Shown: positions 51,785 through 60,560, numbered from the stretch's first letter. The stretch: 64,000 bases of DNA from an uncultured Candidatus Melainabacteria bacterium (GCA_934754505.1 CAKVIE010000001.1:1-64000); one strand, 5' to 3'. Notes: generated from the sequence alone by a model not told the origin. Numbers and translations: made by a program.

Positions 51785-54268
51785 ATGACACAAATTAACG
51801 GTAACAGCTTTAACAGTTTACGTTTTGACCAATTAAAGAAGTCGGAACAAACAAATAAATCATATTTGAATTCTAAAATTGTTAAAGATTCTGTTTCATT
51901 CAGCAAGACGGACAATAATGCTCCGATAATCACGACAAAACAGGTCGGAAAGGCTTTGCAAGTATCTTTCGGCGGAGTAATGAAGAACCCCATGCCGCTG
52001 GTTACACAAACTGATGCTATTCAAATGAAAGTCAGAGGTGTTGCAGCTCACCAAAAAGGTACGGCAGGTGCAGGTCCGAGAGCTTATGACGATAACGTCG
52101 TAAAACTTGCCAACAGCCAATGGAAAGACGGTCAAAAACTCGAATATAAATTTACTACCGATAAAACAGGCAGAGATAAAATCGAATTAGGTGTTCCTGC
52201 TTTAGGCGGTGTTAAAAAAGGTCGTATCGGCAGAGTTCCTGATGAACTCGTTCCCGAATTAAAAGATTTGATAAAAGGGCATGAATCTCAATACAGATTT
52301 GAACTTTCAAACATCATTTCAGGCAATTCAAAAGGTGCTCCGACTATCGGTCTCAGAGTTAACCTCTTGTACACAGGTCATGACGAAAAAATGAAAAAGC
52401 AAACAGAAGAAGTATTTTCGGGCTTGATGGATTCAAAAGATAAAGCTATCAGCAAACAAGTAATGTTGTATCAAGCTCCGACATCACCTGAACAAGTTTT
52501 GGGCAGAATTTTTGATATCGAAGCTGAAACAAACGGACCGAAGGCAGTTGAAGAATTAAAAGGTGCTATCGGTAAAATTTCTGATGAAATTAATAATCCT
52601 GAAAACAAAAAGATTTTGATTGTCGGTCACTGTAAGCCCGACGGAGATACATTAGGTGCTGTAATCGGTATGAAAACAGCAATTCAAGGTGCTTACCCCG
52701 ATAGAGAAATCGATTGTGCAGTAGATGATAAAATTCCCGGGTTGTTCAGAGATAAGATGCCCGGTATCGAAGATGTAAAACGTCCTTATAACCCGGACAG
52801 AATTGCACTTGTTGAAGACAGTATCGCTAAAATGAAGGCCGGTGAACAATCTTCGGCAACAAAGGCTCAAATTCAAATTTTGGAATCTGAACTTGCTGAT
52901 TTGCAAGACAGCTCAAGACTTTTCGACGACGGTCCGTTGAAAGGTGAAGACAGAAAGAAATATGACCTTGTAATTCTCATGGACGTTCCGACTCCGAAGA
53001 GATTTTCAGGCGGATTTAAAGATTATATTGAAAATTCGGAAAAACAAATTTACATTGACCACCACCCGCACAAAATTAATGAGTGGATTGATGCGAAAGA
53101 TGTAACAGGTGTTGATATGGAAAAAATCCATAAAAACAATTTGGCTTTCGTTTCTGATATGGTTCCTGCCGCAACACAGCTTGTTACCATTATTGCTGAT
53201 AAAGCAGGTATTTTAGGCTCAACGATGAAAAACAGCTTTGAAGAAGCAAGAAAATTCGTTTCTTCAATTATCACAGGTACTTCAACCGATACAGGTTCAT
53301 TTACGAGAACGGCAAACCTTTTGCCCGAACATATGAATATGTCGGTAAAAGACAGACCGAACTTTGCACCTGAAGGCATGTCAAAGTGGCTTATCAACGA
53401 AGTTAATGCAAATCAAACCGAAAAAGTTGATAAAAAATGGCTCAGAGATAATATCGTGTTTGATGTTCCTGATAAAGCACCCGTTACAGAAGGTAAAAAA
53501 GGTGAATTATCACCTCGTGATAAAATGCTTGAAATGGCAATTAAAGGAAAGCATGTATATCCTGATTTAGGTGTAGGTATTGTTTCTGTTTCGTATGATG
53601 ATATGTGCGAAATTTGGGAAGATTCCTTGAAACATGATTCTGAATTTACTTTATTAGATGTTCAAAACGGCTTTAAATACAGTGAGGTTATGAGTGCTTT
53701 GAAAGCTGACCCGACAAAGGTTAATGCTCAAGGCAACCCGAAAGATTCACCGTTGCAAAGACAAGCAAAAGAAATGTATTCTTCAAAATACGATGCCGAT
53801 AAAATTGCAATTTTGGCAATACAAGATAAAAAAGCAGGTTTTGTAACAGAAAATTCTGAAGTTGCTGAAATGAACGGTATCAGACTTTCGTTCCGTTCAG
53901 CTGATTGCAGTGACCACGCCGAACTTTTATCATCAATATTTGACGGTGGCGGACACGGCGGTGCATCAGGCGGAAGAATTGATTTACCCGGCGTTCAAAT
54001 TGACTCAAAATTAGTTGTTATGATTGATGGAAAACCTGAATATGACACGTCAAAAGTTTTGAATATGGCTCGTCATAATTTAGATGTTTTACACGATGTG
54101 AACTTGACTCCTGAGCAAAAACGTGAACAAATGCATGAAGTTAAAGTTGCAATTGATGACAACGGTCAACAATTCCCGGATTTGATTGCAGGACTTGTTA
54201 AACAAATCAGAGCAACTCAACCTGTTCCTGAAGATCAACCGACACAAGTTTTTTACAGAAATAATTAG
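51785..54268 (+). CDS. Large DHH/DHHA1-family phosphoesterase with novel N-terminus
   Basis: 827 aa from the ATG at 51785 (AAAGGG Shine-Dalgarno). Residues 276-291 (KILIVGHCKPDGDTLG) with D285 and D287, D400 in VILMDVP, and the DHH triad 425-427 (IYIDHHPHK) give the manganese-binding site. GTSTDTGSF provides another metal ligand. DHHA1 carries GGGHGGASGG near 719-728. The first ~230 residues are not recognised, nor is an inserted segment around 335-395. There is no membrane segment. Substrates in this family include c-di-AMP, pApA and nanoRNA. A role opposite CdaA (8188-9069) is an inference. Confidence 0.86.
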   Translation: MTQINGNSFNSLRFDQLKKSEQTNKSYLNSKIVKDSVSFSKTDNNAPIITTKQVGKALQVSFGGVMKNPMPLVTQTDAIQMKVRGVAAHQKGTAGAGPRAYDDNVVKLANSQWKDGQKLEYKFTTDKTGRDKIELGVPALGGVKKGRIGRVPDELVPELKDLIKGHESQYRFELSNIISGNSKGAPTIGLRVNLLYTGHDEKMKKQTEEVFSGLMDSKDKAISKQVMLYQAPTSPEQVLGRIFDIEAETNGPKAVEELKGAIGKISDEINNPENKKILIVGHCKPDGDTLGAVIGMKTAIQGAYPDREIDCAVDDKIPGLFRDKMPGIEDVKRPYNPDRIALVEDSIAKMKAGEQSSATKAQIQILESELADLQDSSRLFDDGPLKGEDRKKYDLVILMDVPTPKRFSGGFKDYIENSEKQIYIDHHPHKINEWIDAKDVTGVDMEKIHKNNLAFVSDMVPAATQLVTIIADKAGILGSTMKNSFEEARKFVSSIITGTSTDTGSFTRTANLLPEHMNMSVKDRPNFAPEGMSKWLINEVNANQTEKVDKKWLRDNIVFDVPDKAPVTEGKKGELSPRDKMLEMAIKGKHVYPDLGVGIVSVSYDDMCEIWEDSLKHDSEFTLLDVQNGFKYSEVMSALKADPTKVNAQGNPKDSPLQRQAKEMYSSKYDADKIAILAIQDKKAGFVTENSEVAEMNGIRLSFRSADCSDHAELLSSIFDGGGHGGASGGRIDLPGVQIDSKLVVMIDGKPEYDTSKVLNMARHNLDVLHDVNLTPEQKREQMHEVKVAIDDNGQQFPDLIAGLVKQIRATQPVPEDQPTQVFYRNN

Positions 54269-54285
54269 TGTCAGATTATTCAATT

Positions 54286-54320
54286 TTAAAAAGGCGGTAC
54301 AATTTGTATCGTCTTTTTAT
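54286..54320 (+). terminator. Terminator of the DHH phosphoesterase gene
   Basis: Stem aaaaaggcggtac / gtatcgtcttttt (54288-54318), loop aattt, T run. Confidence 0.82.
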
Positions 54321-54353
54321 TTTTAACTTGAAAAAATTTTTTATTCGGTGTAA

Positions 54354-54359
54354 TATAAT
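54354..54359 (+). promoter_or_regulatory. -10 box of the SRP RNA
   Basis: Perfect TATAAT ending 3 bases before the RNA 5' stem at 54363. A TTGAAA lies 20 bases upstream, longer than the usual spacing. Confidence 0.5.
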
Positions 54360-54362
54360 AAA

Positions 54363-54618
54363 GCCGTGCTCCGTGGGGAATTGCAATCTCTTGACTCGAA
54401 GTTTATGCGAGGCGCAGAGCCTGTTGTGAGGCCCGATGAGCTTCGGCGGACAAATTATAAATTGTTGACGTTATTGTTAATTATGGCGTAAACCTTTGAA
54501 CCGTGTCAGGGTGGGAACACAGCAGCACTAAGGAGTGTTTTACGGGTGTAGTTATTCGGTAAAAGAGATTTATGGTTTGAAAACCGATGTTTTTCGTGTC
54601 GATAGACAGTGGCACGGC
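54363..54618 (+). ncRNA. ffs: Signal recognition particle RNA (large form)
   Basis: About 256 nt. The ends pair (gccgtgc 54363-54369 / gcacggc 54612-54618). The conserved helix 8 motif reads GTGTCAGGGTGGGAACACAGCAGC, split here as GTCAGG...GGAA...AGCAGC (about 54506-54527), which binds Ffh and FtsY. The 5' part GTGCTCCGTGGGG looks like an Alu-type domain, so this is the long class rather than the ~100-nt 4.5S type. A -10 box precedes it and a terminator follows. Confidence 0.88.
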
Positions 54619-54620
54619 AT

Positions 54621-54655
54621 AAAAAAGGGTAAACGAAAGTTTATCCTTTTTTTAT
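54621..54655. terminator. Bidirectional terminator after SRP RNA
   Basis: Stem aaaagggtaaac / gtttatcctttt with a GAAA tetraloop and a T run. It also serves the TPR gene on the other strand. Confidence 0.85.
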
Positions 54656-55575
54656 TTTGTAGTAATTTGAGCTATTTCTTTTCTAACTTCTTTTGTTGAC
54701 ACGGATAGTGTTGTCTGGTGCTGCAAGGCTGTTTTAAGCATTTGCAGACAGTTGTTTTCATCTTTTAATTTCTTGAATACATGTGCTGCCGTGTAATATA
54801 AATCACCGCTTTCGGGATTGTCTTGCAAAGCCTTTTTGATAACAGCTTTTGCACCTTGAAGGTTTTCTTCTTTTAATAAAATTTTTACAAATAACTCGTA
54901 AGCCTTTGTATCATGCGGATTAAGCTCGATTGTTTTATCAAGGTTTTCAACGGCTTGCATAACATCTCCGTCTTCCCAATAAATTGCCGCTAAATTAAAA
55001 TAAGCCCAACTGTAATCGGGAGAATGTTTTATAACGGTTTGATATTGTTCGACAGCCTCGTCATGTTTGCCTGTTCGTTTGTATTCATAGGCAAGATAAA
55101 ATCTCGCAATTGAATCTTCGGGGTTTAATGATATTGCTTTTTCAAGATATTCAATAGCCTTTTCAGATTCGTTTTGTCGAGAATAAATCATTCCGACATT
55201 AAACATTGAATTTGAATCTTCATTATCTATGCTTAAAACTTTTAGAAAGAGAATTTTTGCGTTTTCATATTCTTTTTCACTAACATAAGCACAAGCTAAA
55301 TTGTACATATAATCCGCATCATCAGGTTCAAGCCGATTTGCTGTTTGATATTCTGCTATCGCATTTTGAAACTGTTTCAACTTTTCATAAATAATTCCGA
55401 GATTGTAATGCAAATTAGCTTCATCTGGGAAAATTTTTACTAAATACAAAAGTGCTTTTAATGCCGCTTCATTTTCACCCGTGTCGGCTAAAATGCAAGC
55501 AAGTTCTCTCATTGCTTGAAAATCCGTTGGATTATTATGTATTATTTGTTGTAATTCTGCTATTCTTTGTTCCAT
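54652..55575 (-). CDS. TPR-repeat protein
   Basis: 307 aa made of about eight tetratricopeptide repeats (for example NLHYNLGIIYEKLKQFQNAIAEYQTANRLEP; SIARFYLAYEYKRTGKHDEAVEQYQTVIKHSP; SWAYFNLAAIYWEDGDVMQAVENLDKTIELNP). There is no signal peptide. TPR proteins scaffold protein complexes and no partner is evident. It follows nnrD by 21 bases and lacks a Shine-Dalgarno; a TAAAAT sits 6 bases before its ATG. Confidence 0.92.
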   Translation of the reverse strand: MEQRIAELQQIIHNNPTDFQAMRELACILADTGENEAALKALLYLVKIFPDEANLHYNLGIIYEKLKQFQNAIAEYQTANRLEPDDADYMYNLACAYVSEKEYENAKILFLKVLSIDNEDSNSMFNVGMIYSRQNESEKAIEYLEKAISLNPEDSIARFYLAYEYKRTGKHDEAVEQYQTVIKHSPDYSWAYFNLAAIYWEDGDVMQAVENLDKTIELNPHDTKAYELFVKILLKEENLQGAKAVIKKALQDNPESGDLYYTAAHVFKKLKDENNCLQMLKTALQHQTTLSVSTKEVRKEIAQITTK

Positions 55576-55596
55576 ATTTCTATTTTACCGATTTTT

Positions 55597-56481
55597 CTAC
55601 GAAATGGAAAGTATTTTTTTTATAGCTTGCGGAATGTATTTAATCTGTTCCGATGCTAAAACCGAATATTCCGTTAAATCTTTTGAAGCAAGCTCCCCTG
55701 CCATTCCATGCAGGAAAACACTATTAGTTGCAACATAAAAAAGAAAGTTTTCGGGTATGTTTTTTTTCATTTGAGCTGCAATACCTGCTGTTATTCCTGT
55801 CAAAACATCTCCTGAGCCTGCTTTGGCAAGTGCAGAATTTCCTGTTTTGTTGATGTAAATATTCTTTCCGTCTGTTACAACTGTTTCATGCCCCTTTAAA
55901 ACCATAACCGTATTATATTTTTCAGCTCCGATTATTGCAAATTTTTCTCGATTGGCTTGGATTTCTTCAACCGATACATTTAAAAGTCTTGATAACTCTT
56001 TAGGGTGCGGTGTCATTATTGAATTTTTCGGAACATTTTTAATATTTTCTGAAGCTATTATATTTAAAGCATCTGCATCAATTATAATCGGTTTTTCAAT
56101 ATTTTTCAGTAACTCAAGTATAAAACTCTTAGTTTCTTCATTAGTTGTGAGTCCCGAACCGATTGATATAATATCAAAATCTTTTATTCTGTGTATAACA
56201 CTATTAGTGTTTTCTTTTGATATTGAGCCGATTGCGGTCGATTTTAAAGGCATAAATGTTATATCGGGTGAATAAGATGCTATTGATTTAACAATTACAT
56301 CGGGGCATGCTAAAGTTACATATCCCGCACCTGATTTAAGTGCTGATAATGATGATAAAATTGCGGCTCCGGAATAATTTTGCGAACCTGAGATATTCAA
56401 AATCCTGCCGAAAGTACCTTTGTGTGAATTTTGAATTCTTTTGGGAAAAAATTTTGTAATCTGTTCTAATTCATACCGCAT
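55597..56481 (-). CDS. nnrD: ADP/ATP-dependent NAD(P)H-hydrate dehydratase
   Basis: 294-aa YjeF C-terminal domain protein, repairing damaged NAD(P)H hydrate. Family motifs: GTFGRILNISGSQNYSGAAILSSLSALKSGAGYVTLA, GLTTNEETK, PIIIDADALNI, SIMTPHPKELSRLL, VLKGHETVV, GNSALAKAGSGDVLTGITAG. The epimerase half (NnrE) that is often fused is absent. It overlaps trmL by 16 bases. Two copies of the AACACTATTAGT repeat lie inside the gene, each reading Thr-Asn-Ser-Val. Confidence 0.92.
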   Translation of the reverse strand: MRYELEQITKFFPKRIQNSHKGTFGRILNISGSQNYSGAAILSSLSALKSGAGYVTLACPDVIVKSIASYSPDITFMPLKSTAIGSISKENTNSVIHRIKDFDIISIGSGLTTNEETKSFILELLKNIEKPIIIDADALNIIASENIKNVPKNSIMTPHPKELSRLLNVSVEEIQANREKFAIIGAEKYNTVMVLKGHETVVTDGKNIYINKTGNSALAKAGSGDVLTGITAGIAAQMKKNIPENFLFYVATNSVFLHGMAGELASKDLTEYSVLASEQIKYIPQAIKKILSIS

Positions 56482-56930
56482 TGTCTTACTGCCTCATAAA
56501 CGGCTATTGCGACAGAATTTGAGAGATTTAAACTTCTTTGACCCTCTTTCATCGGAATTGTCAGAGTTTGAGAGTAATTAGCTTTCAATAAATCTTCATT
56601 AAGACCTCTTGTTTCAGGTCCGAAAACTAAAAAATCTCCGTGTTTAAAAGTTTGATTGGTGTATAAATTTTTACTTTTTGTTGTGAAATAATAAAAATTT
56701 GAGTTTGGAAATTCTTTTTGGAGAGTTTCCAAATCGTTATACTTTTTGATATTTACTGCATCGTGATAATCCAGACCGCAGCGTTTAAGATGTTTGTCAT
56801 CAAGAACGAAGCCTAATCTTCCGACAAGATAAAGTTGAGAACCCGTGCAAGCACAAGTTCTGATGATATTTCCCGTATTTTGTGGAATTTCAGGTTCAAA
56901 AAGCACTATATTAAAATTAACATTTTCCAT
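56466..56930 (-). CDS. trmL: tRNA (cytidine/uridine-2'-O)-methyltransferase TrmL
   Basis: 154 aa from the ATG at 56930, 4 bases after the pgsA-like stop. SPOUT methyltransferase of the TrmL/CspR family, methylating the wobble ribose of tRNA-Leu. Motifs: EPEIPQNTGNIIRTC, LDYHDAV, FGPETRGL and IPMKEGQRSLNLSNSVAIAVYEA with the knot residues. Length matches the family (~155 aa). A longer reading from 56972 overlaps the upstream gene and is disfavoured. Confidence 0.93.
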   Translation of the reverse strand: MENVNFNIVLFEPEIPQNTGNIIRTCACTGSQLYLVGRLGFVLDDKHLKRCGLDYHDAVNIKKYNDLETLQKEFPNSNFYYFTTKSKNLYTNQTFKHGDFLVFGPETRGLNEDLLKANYSQTLTIPMKEGQRSLNLSNSVAIAVYEAVRQCGMN

Positions 56931-56934
56931 AATT

Positions 56935-57528
56935 TTATTTCTTTGATAAATATTTTCTGCCTGCCGAAACAACAGGAAGAGCTCTCAATACACAGAATAT
57001 AACTGTTAACCATACTGAAACATCTGCCAATATAACAAGCCATTGCGGCGGTAAAAATTCAGGAACGTGGCATGCAATAACTGTCATAAATGCAAGGATT
57101 TTTGCTCCGCCGTAAACTGCTCTTGAAAATCTTGAAGCTGTTAAAAATCTTCCGATTTTGCTTTGTACCATACTGTCGCTTCCGAAAGCTGTACAACCGT
57201 CAGCAAAAGCAATTCCTCTGAGAGTATCGGTTACGAAACTTCTTGTCATAACGATAAGAGGAACCCACATTCCGACCCAGCCGTATATTGCAAATACAAT
57301 CCAGTATGCGTTTTCGACAATTCTATCACCCAAAATATCAATTATTGAGCCGATTTTTGAACATTCGTTTAATTTTCTTGCAATCCAGCCGTCAAGTGCA
57401 TCTAACAATATCACGGCTAATGTTAAACCTACTGCCGTCCAATAAAATATTGATGTTGTTTCATAATTGAGCATAACGAGCAAATAAAATGCAAGAATTA
57501 CTCTGAATAATGATATAAAGTTAGCCAT
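56935..57528 (-). CDS. CDP-alcohol phosphatidyltransferase (PgsA-like)
   Basis: 197 aa, membrane enzyme transferring a phosphatidyl group from CDP-diacylglycerol to an alcohol. The family motif D-x2-D-G-x2-A-R-x8-G-x3-D-x3-D is complete (DALDGWIARKLNECSKIG...DILGD). About five hydrophobic segments. The GGAG Shine-Dalgarno is strong. Phosphatidylglycerophosphate synthase is the most likely activity. First in a run pgsA-trmL-nnrD-TPR. Confidence 0.88.
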   Translation of the reverse strand: MANFISLFRVILAFYLLVMLNYETTSIFYWTAVGLTLAVILLDALDGWIARKLNECSKIGSIIDILGDRIVENAYWIVFAIYGWVGMWVPLIVMTRSFVTDTLRGIAFADGCTAFGSDSMVQSKIGRFLTASRFSRAVYGGAKILAFMTVIACHVPEFLPPQWLVILADVSVWLTVIFCVLRALPVVSAGRKYLSKK

Positions 57529-57546
57529 TTTTAATCTCCGAACCTG

Positions 57547-58545
57547 TTATTTTTTACTTCTTGAAAGGGCAAAATCAACTTTATCAAGCTGTTTTCTTCT
57601 TTCGCCCAACATAATTTTTTCTGCTTCTTCCAAAATACTTACGACTTGGTAACCGTTTAATCCGTCACTTCTCGGTTTTGTACCTTGTTCTATGCAGTTA
57701 AGGAAGTGTTGGCATTCAAGTTTTAATGGTTCTATTTCAATGAAATCAAGTGCTTCAGGTTTTGCAGCACCCGGAGTTGTATGATCGAAAACTTGAAGTT
57801 TATGTTCAGGAAGAGTATCGTCGAAAATTGCTGTTGCTTTTGTTCCTCTAACGAGTAAATTTACACGTTTTACGGGGTGAATCCAGCTGTCTGAAATTTG
57901 TCCGATAATTCCGCCTTCATATTCAATCGTAACGTGAGTTATGTCCATAATGTCGTTGTTGTCGGAAGATGCTCCTACTGCACTTATAACTCTAACGGGA
58001 GCTTTGCCCAAAACGTATGCTGTCATTGAAACATCGTGTGGAGCTAAATCCCACATAACGCTTCTGTCGTTTTTGAAATAGTTAATGTTTAATCTGTCGC
58101 TTTGAATGTATCTGATTTCACCGAGTGCTCCGTCATCAATAAGCATTTTCAATCTGTTTACGGCAGGGTGATAAAGTAAAAGGTGACCGACCATTAAGGT
58201 TAAACCTTTTTCGTCAGCTAATTCCATTAATTTTTTAGCTTCATCAGCAACGGTTGAAATCGGTTTTTCAACATAAACGTGTTTTCCTGCATTTAATACT
58301 GCACTAACAACTTTAAAGTGCGTATGGCTTGGAGTTACAACTGCAACTGCTTCAATTTCAGGGTTGTCTAAAACCTCTTGAAAATTTGTCGTAAAATTGA
58401 CATTTTCATATTCCATTGCTAATTTTTTTAAATTTTCTGTATCCAAGTCGCAGACTGTATTTAAGGCATTGAGGTTGTAAAAATTACGAACAATATTTTT
58501 ACCCCAAAGACCGCAACCTATGACAGCAACACTATGTGATTTCAT
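57547..58545 (-). CDS. Gfo/Idh/MocA-family oxidoreductase
   Basis: 332-aa NAD(P)-dependent sugar-type dehydrogenase. Rossmann GCGLWGKNIVRNF, then VVTPSHTHFKVVSAVLNAGKHVYVEKPISTVADEA with the EKP motif and catalytic Lys, followed by WDLAPHDVSM with the catalytic His. GGAG Shine-Dalgarno. UDP-sugar or inositol-type substrates are typical and specificity cannot be assigned. The next gene downstream on the same strand is the pgsA-like gene (18 bases). Confidence 0.9.
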   Translation of the reverse strand: MKSHSVAVIGCGLWGKNIVRNFYNLNALNTVCDLDTENLKKLAMEYENVNFTTNFQEVLDNPEIEAVAVVTPSHTHFKVVSAVLNAGKHVYVEKPISTVADEAKKLMELADEKGLTLMVGHLLLYHPAVNRLKMLIDDGALGEIRYIQSDRLNINYFKNDRSVMWDLAPHDVSMTAYVLGKAPVRVISAVGASSDNNDIMDITHVTIEYEGGIIGQISDSWIHPVKRVNLLVRGTKATAIFDDTLPEHKLQVFDHTTPGAAKPEALDFIEIEPLKLECQHFLNCIEQGTKPRSDGLNGYQVVSILEEAEKIMLGERRKQLDKVDFALSRSKK

Positions 58546-58627
58546 ACTTTTTCTCCGTTAAATATTCTTATATAACATATATTACAACAAATAAATTTTT
58601 TATTCATTGTTTTTAATTAAGATTATA

Positions 58628-60385
58628 TTAAGATAACGGTAATTGAATTCCGAATGTTGAGCCTTCGCCGACTTTGGATTTTACATAAACTTTTCCGTGG
58701 TGGTGTTTTTCAACAGTTGTTTTGACAAGATATAAGCCGAGTCCTGTACCTTTTACCGTGTGGACGGAATTTTCCACTCTGTAAAATCTGTCGAAAAGTT
58801 TTGCAAGGTGTTTTTCTTCAATTCCGGGACCTTCATCTTTTACGGAAATATCTGCAAAATCTTTTTCTTTTTTCAAAACAACATCGATTTTTCCGTTTTC
58901 GGGAGAATATTTTATTGCGTTTGAAATCAAATTATTGAAAACTCTTTCCATATTAACAGTGTTGAATGGCAAAACAACGGTATCTTCCGATTTTATGAAG
59001 TTTATTTTGACATGTTTTTCATCAGCCAAAACCTGCATAGATGTAATTGTATCAGCAATTATAGGAATAATATCCGCATTTTCTTTTTCAAGTTCAACAT
59101 CAGGCGATTCTAATCTTGAAACGTCTAAAATATCGTTTACCATTCTGTGAAGCCTTGTGACTTCTTTATTTGCGGTTGAAATGAATTCTTTTTTAGTTTC
59201 TTCATCAAGCTCATCACTCATTGTAGCAAGCGTGTCGAGATAAGTTCTCAAAACCGTTACGGGAGTTCTAAGCTCGTGCGAAACATTTGATATAAATTGG
59301 TTTTTAAGGTTGTTTACTTCTGTTTCTTTTGTAACATCAAGCATTACAATGATGTAGCCGACATAATCGTCATTTTGCATAAACATCGGTGAAATAATAC
59401 ATTTTATAATGCGTTTATCCGCTGTAACCGTGAATTCGGGCGGATTTTTTAAGATAATGTCGAGAGGTGTGTCTTTAAATTCCTCAATTTTATCTCTAAA
59501 GCAAAATTTTGCATCTGAATCCGTAAAGGATTGAATTCTAATCCCCATTATGTTTTCAGCGGATACGGAGAGCATTTTTTCGGCTGCGGAATTTACAAGA
59601 ACGATTTCATCTTCGTTGTTGCAAACTATAACTCCGTTTACAATGCTCATAAGAATTGCTTCGAGTTTGTTGCGTTCAAGCAAAATGTTTTCGACATTTT
59701 CTTCTTCGTATTTTTTTAATTTGAGAGAAAGATTGTTGAAAAGCGAAACCAATTCTTTTGTTTGTTTTCTTCCGTCGTCATTAATTTTTGTGCCGAAATG
59801 ACCGTCGGAAATTCTTTTTAAACCAAGACAAAGTAAGTTTAATTCTCTGTTTATAATTCCGTTGTATAGAGCAATTACAAACATTATAAAGAACCATAAG
59901 CCTATGAAAAATCCTATGATTTTTATCTTTTGAGAATTTATATCTTTGTTGTTATAAATGTTGGTTACGAAAATTTTTAATGAGCCTGAATTTTCAAGTT
60001 CATTGCCGACTGCGGTATTCAAAATAGTGTTGATTTTTATCCCGTCGAAAGTTTTTGGACTGTATATAGGCGAAAGTTCTTCAAAAATCCTATTATTATT
60101 TATGTCGGAATATTCAATCAGCATGATGTTCTTATCGTTGTGTAATGCGGATTTTGCAAGATTTTTCAAGATAGAAATGTTTGCTCCGTCAGATTCGGAC
60201 ATGACCGATGAAAATTGGTACGATAAAGTGTCTGCTGTCGTTTTTGCATAAGATGTGAAATTTTTTTCTGAAAAATCCGTGAAAATTTTTACGGCAGAAA
60301 ATGCTGAAACAGCTACTGCTACTGAAATTACAGCGGAAAAAATTCCGACCATCGGTATATGATTTTTATTCTTATCAAATTCCAT
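58628..60385 (-). CDS. Sensor histidine kinase, NblS/Hik33-like
   Basis: 585 aa. Two transmembrane helices (about 14-34 and 160-180) flank a periplasmic sensor domain of ~125 residues. HAMP (about 185-235) and PAS (about 240-350) follow, then HisKA with phospho-acceptor His in FISNVSHELRTPVTVLRTYLDT and HATPase_c (NLISNAIKYSPENG, DEGPGIEE, GTGLGLYLVKTTVEKHH). The segment EFISTANKEVTRLHRMVNDILDVSRLES matches the cyanobacterial NblS/Hik33 HisKA wording closely. It is probably the partner of the RpaB-like regulator at 42058-42813. It is transcribed from a promoter leaving almost no leader. Confidence 0.88.
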   Translation of the reverse strand: MEFDKNKNHIPMVGIFSAVISVAVAVSAFSAVKIFTDFSEKNFTSYAKTTADTLSYQFSSVMSESDGANISILKNLAKSALHNDKNIMLIEYSDINNNRIFEELSPIYSPKTFDGIKINTILNTAVGNELENSGSLKIFVTNIYNNKDINSQKIKIIGFFIGLWFFIMFVIALYNGIINRELNLLCLGLKRISDGHFGTKINDDGRKQTKELVSLFNNLSLKLKKYEEENVENILLERNKLEAILMSIVNGVIVCNNEDEIVLVNSAAEKMLSVSAENIMGIRIQSFTDSDAKFCFRDKIEEFKDTPLDIILKNPPEFTVTADKRIIKCIISPMFMQNDDYVGYIIVMLDVTKETEVNNLKNQFISNVSHELRTPVTVLRTYLDTLATMSDELDEETKKEFISTANKEVTRLHRMVNDILDVSRLESPDVELEKENADIIPIIADTITSMQVLADEKHVKINFIKSEDTVVLPFNTVNMERVFNNLISNAIKYSPENGKIDVVLKKEKDFADISVKDEGPGIEEKHLAKLFDRFYRVENSVHTVKGTGLGLYLVKTTVEKHHHGKVYVKSKVGEGSTFGIQLPLS

Positions 60386-60394
60386 AGTAAAGAA

Positions 60395-60423
60395 ATTATA
60401 ATATTTTTCTTCAAAAGTGTCTA
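60395..60423 (-). promoter_or_regulatory. Promoter of the NblS-like kinase (TAGACA-17-TATAAT)
   Basis: Minus strand TAGACA (60423-60418), 17 bases, TATAAT (60400-60395), then 9 bases to the ATG at 60385. Predicted leader is 0-3 nt and no Shine-Dalgarno is seen. Confidence 0.68.
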
Positions 60424-60560
60424 TTAAGTTAATAAATCTACAACTTAAAAACGCATTTAGGGGGTTGACACTTAAAGTCTTGTATTGATTGAGTTTAGAG
60501 GTTGTTAAAAATTCATGTTAAAAAATGTTTAGCTGAATTTGTAATTATTGGGCATTTTTC

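Noticed and set aside
60465..60488. TTGACA ... TATTGA as a second rpoB promoter
   Set aside because: The spacing is only 12 bases, too short for a sigma-70-type promoter.
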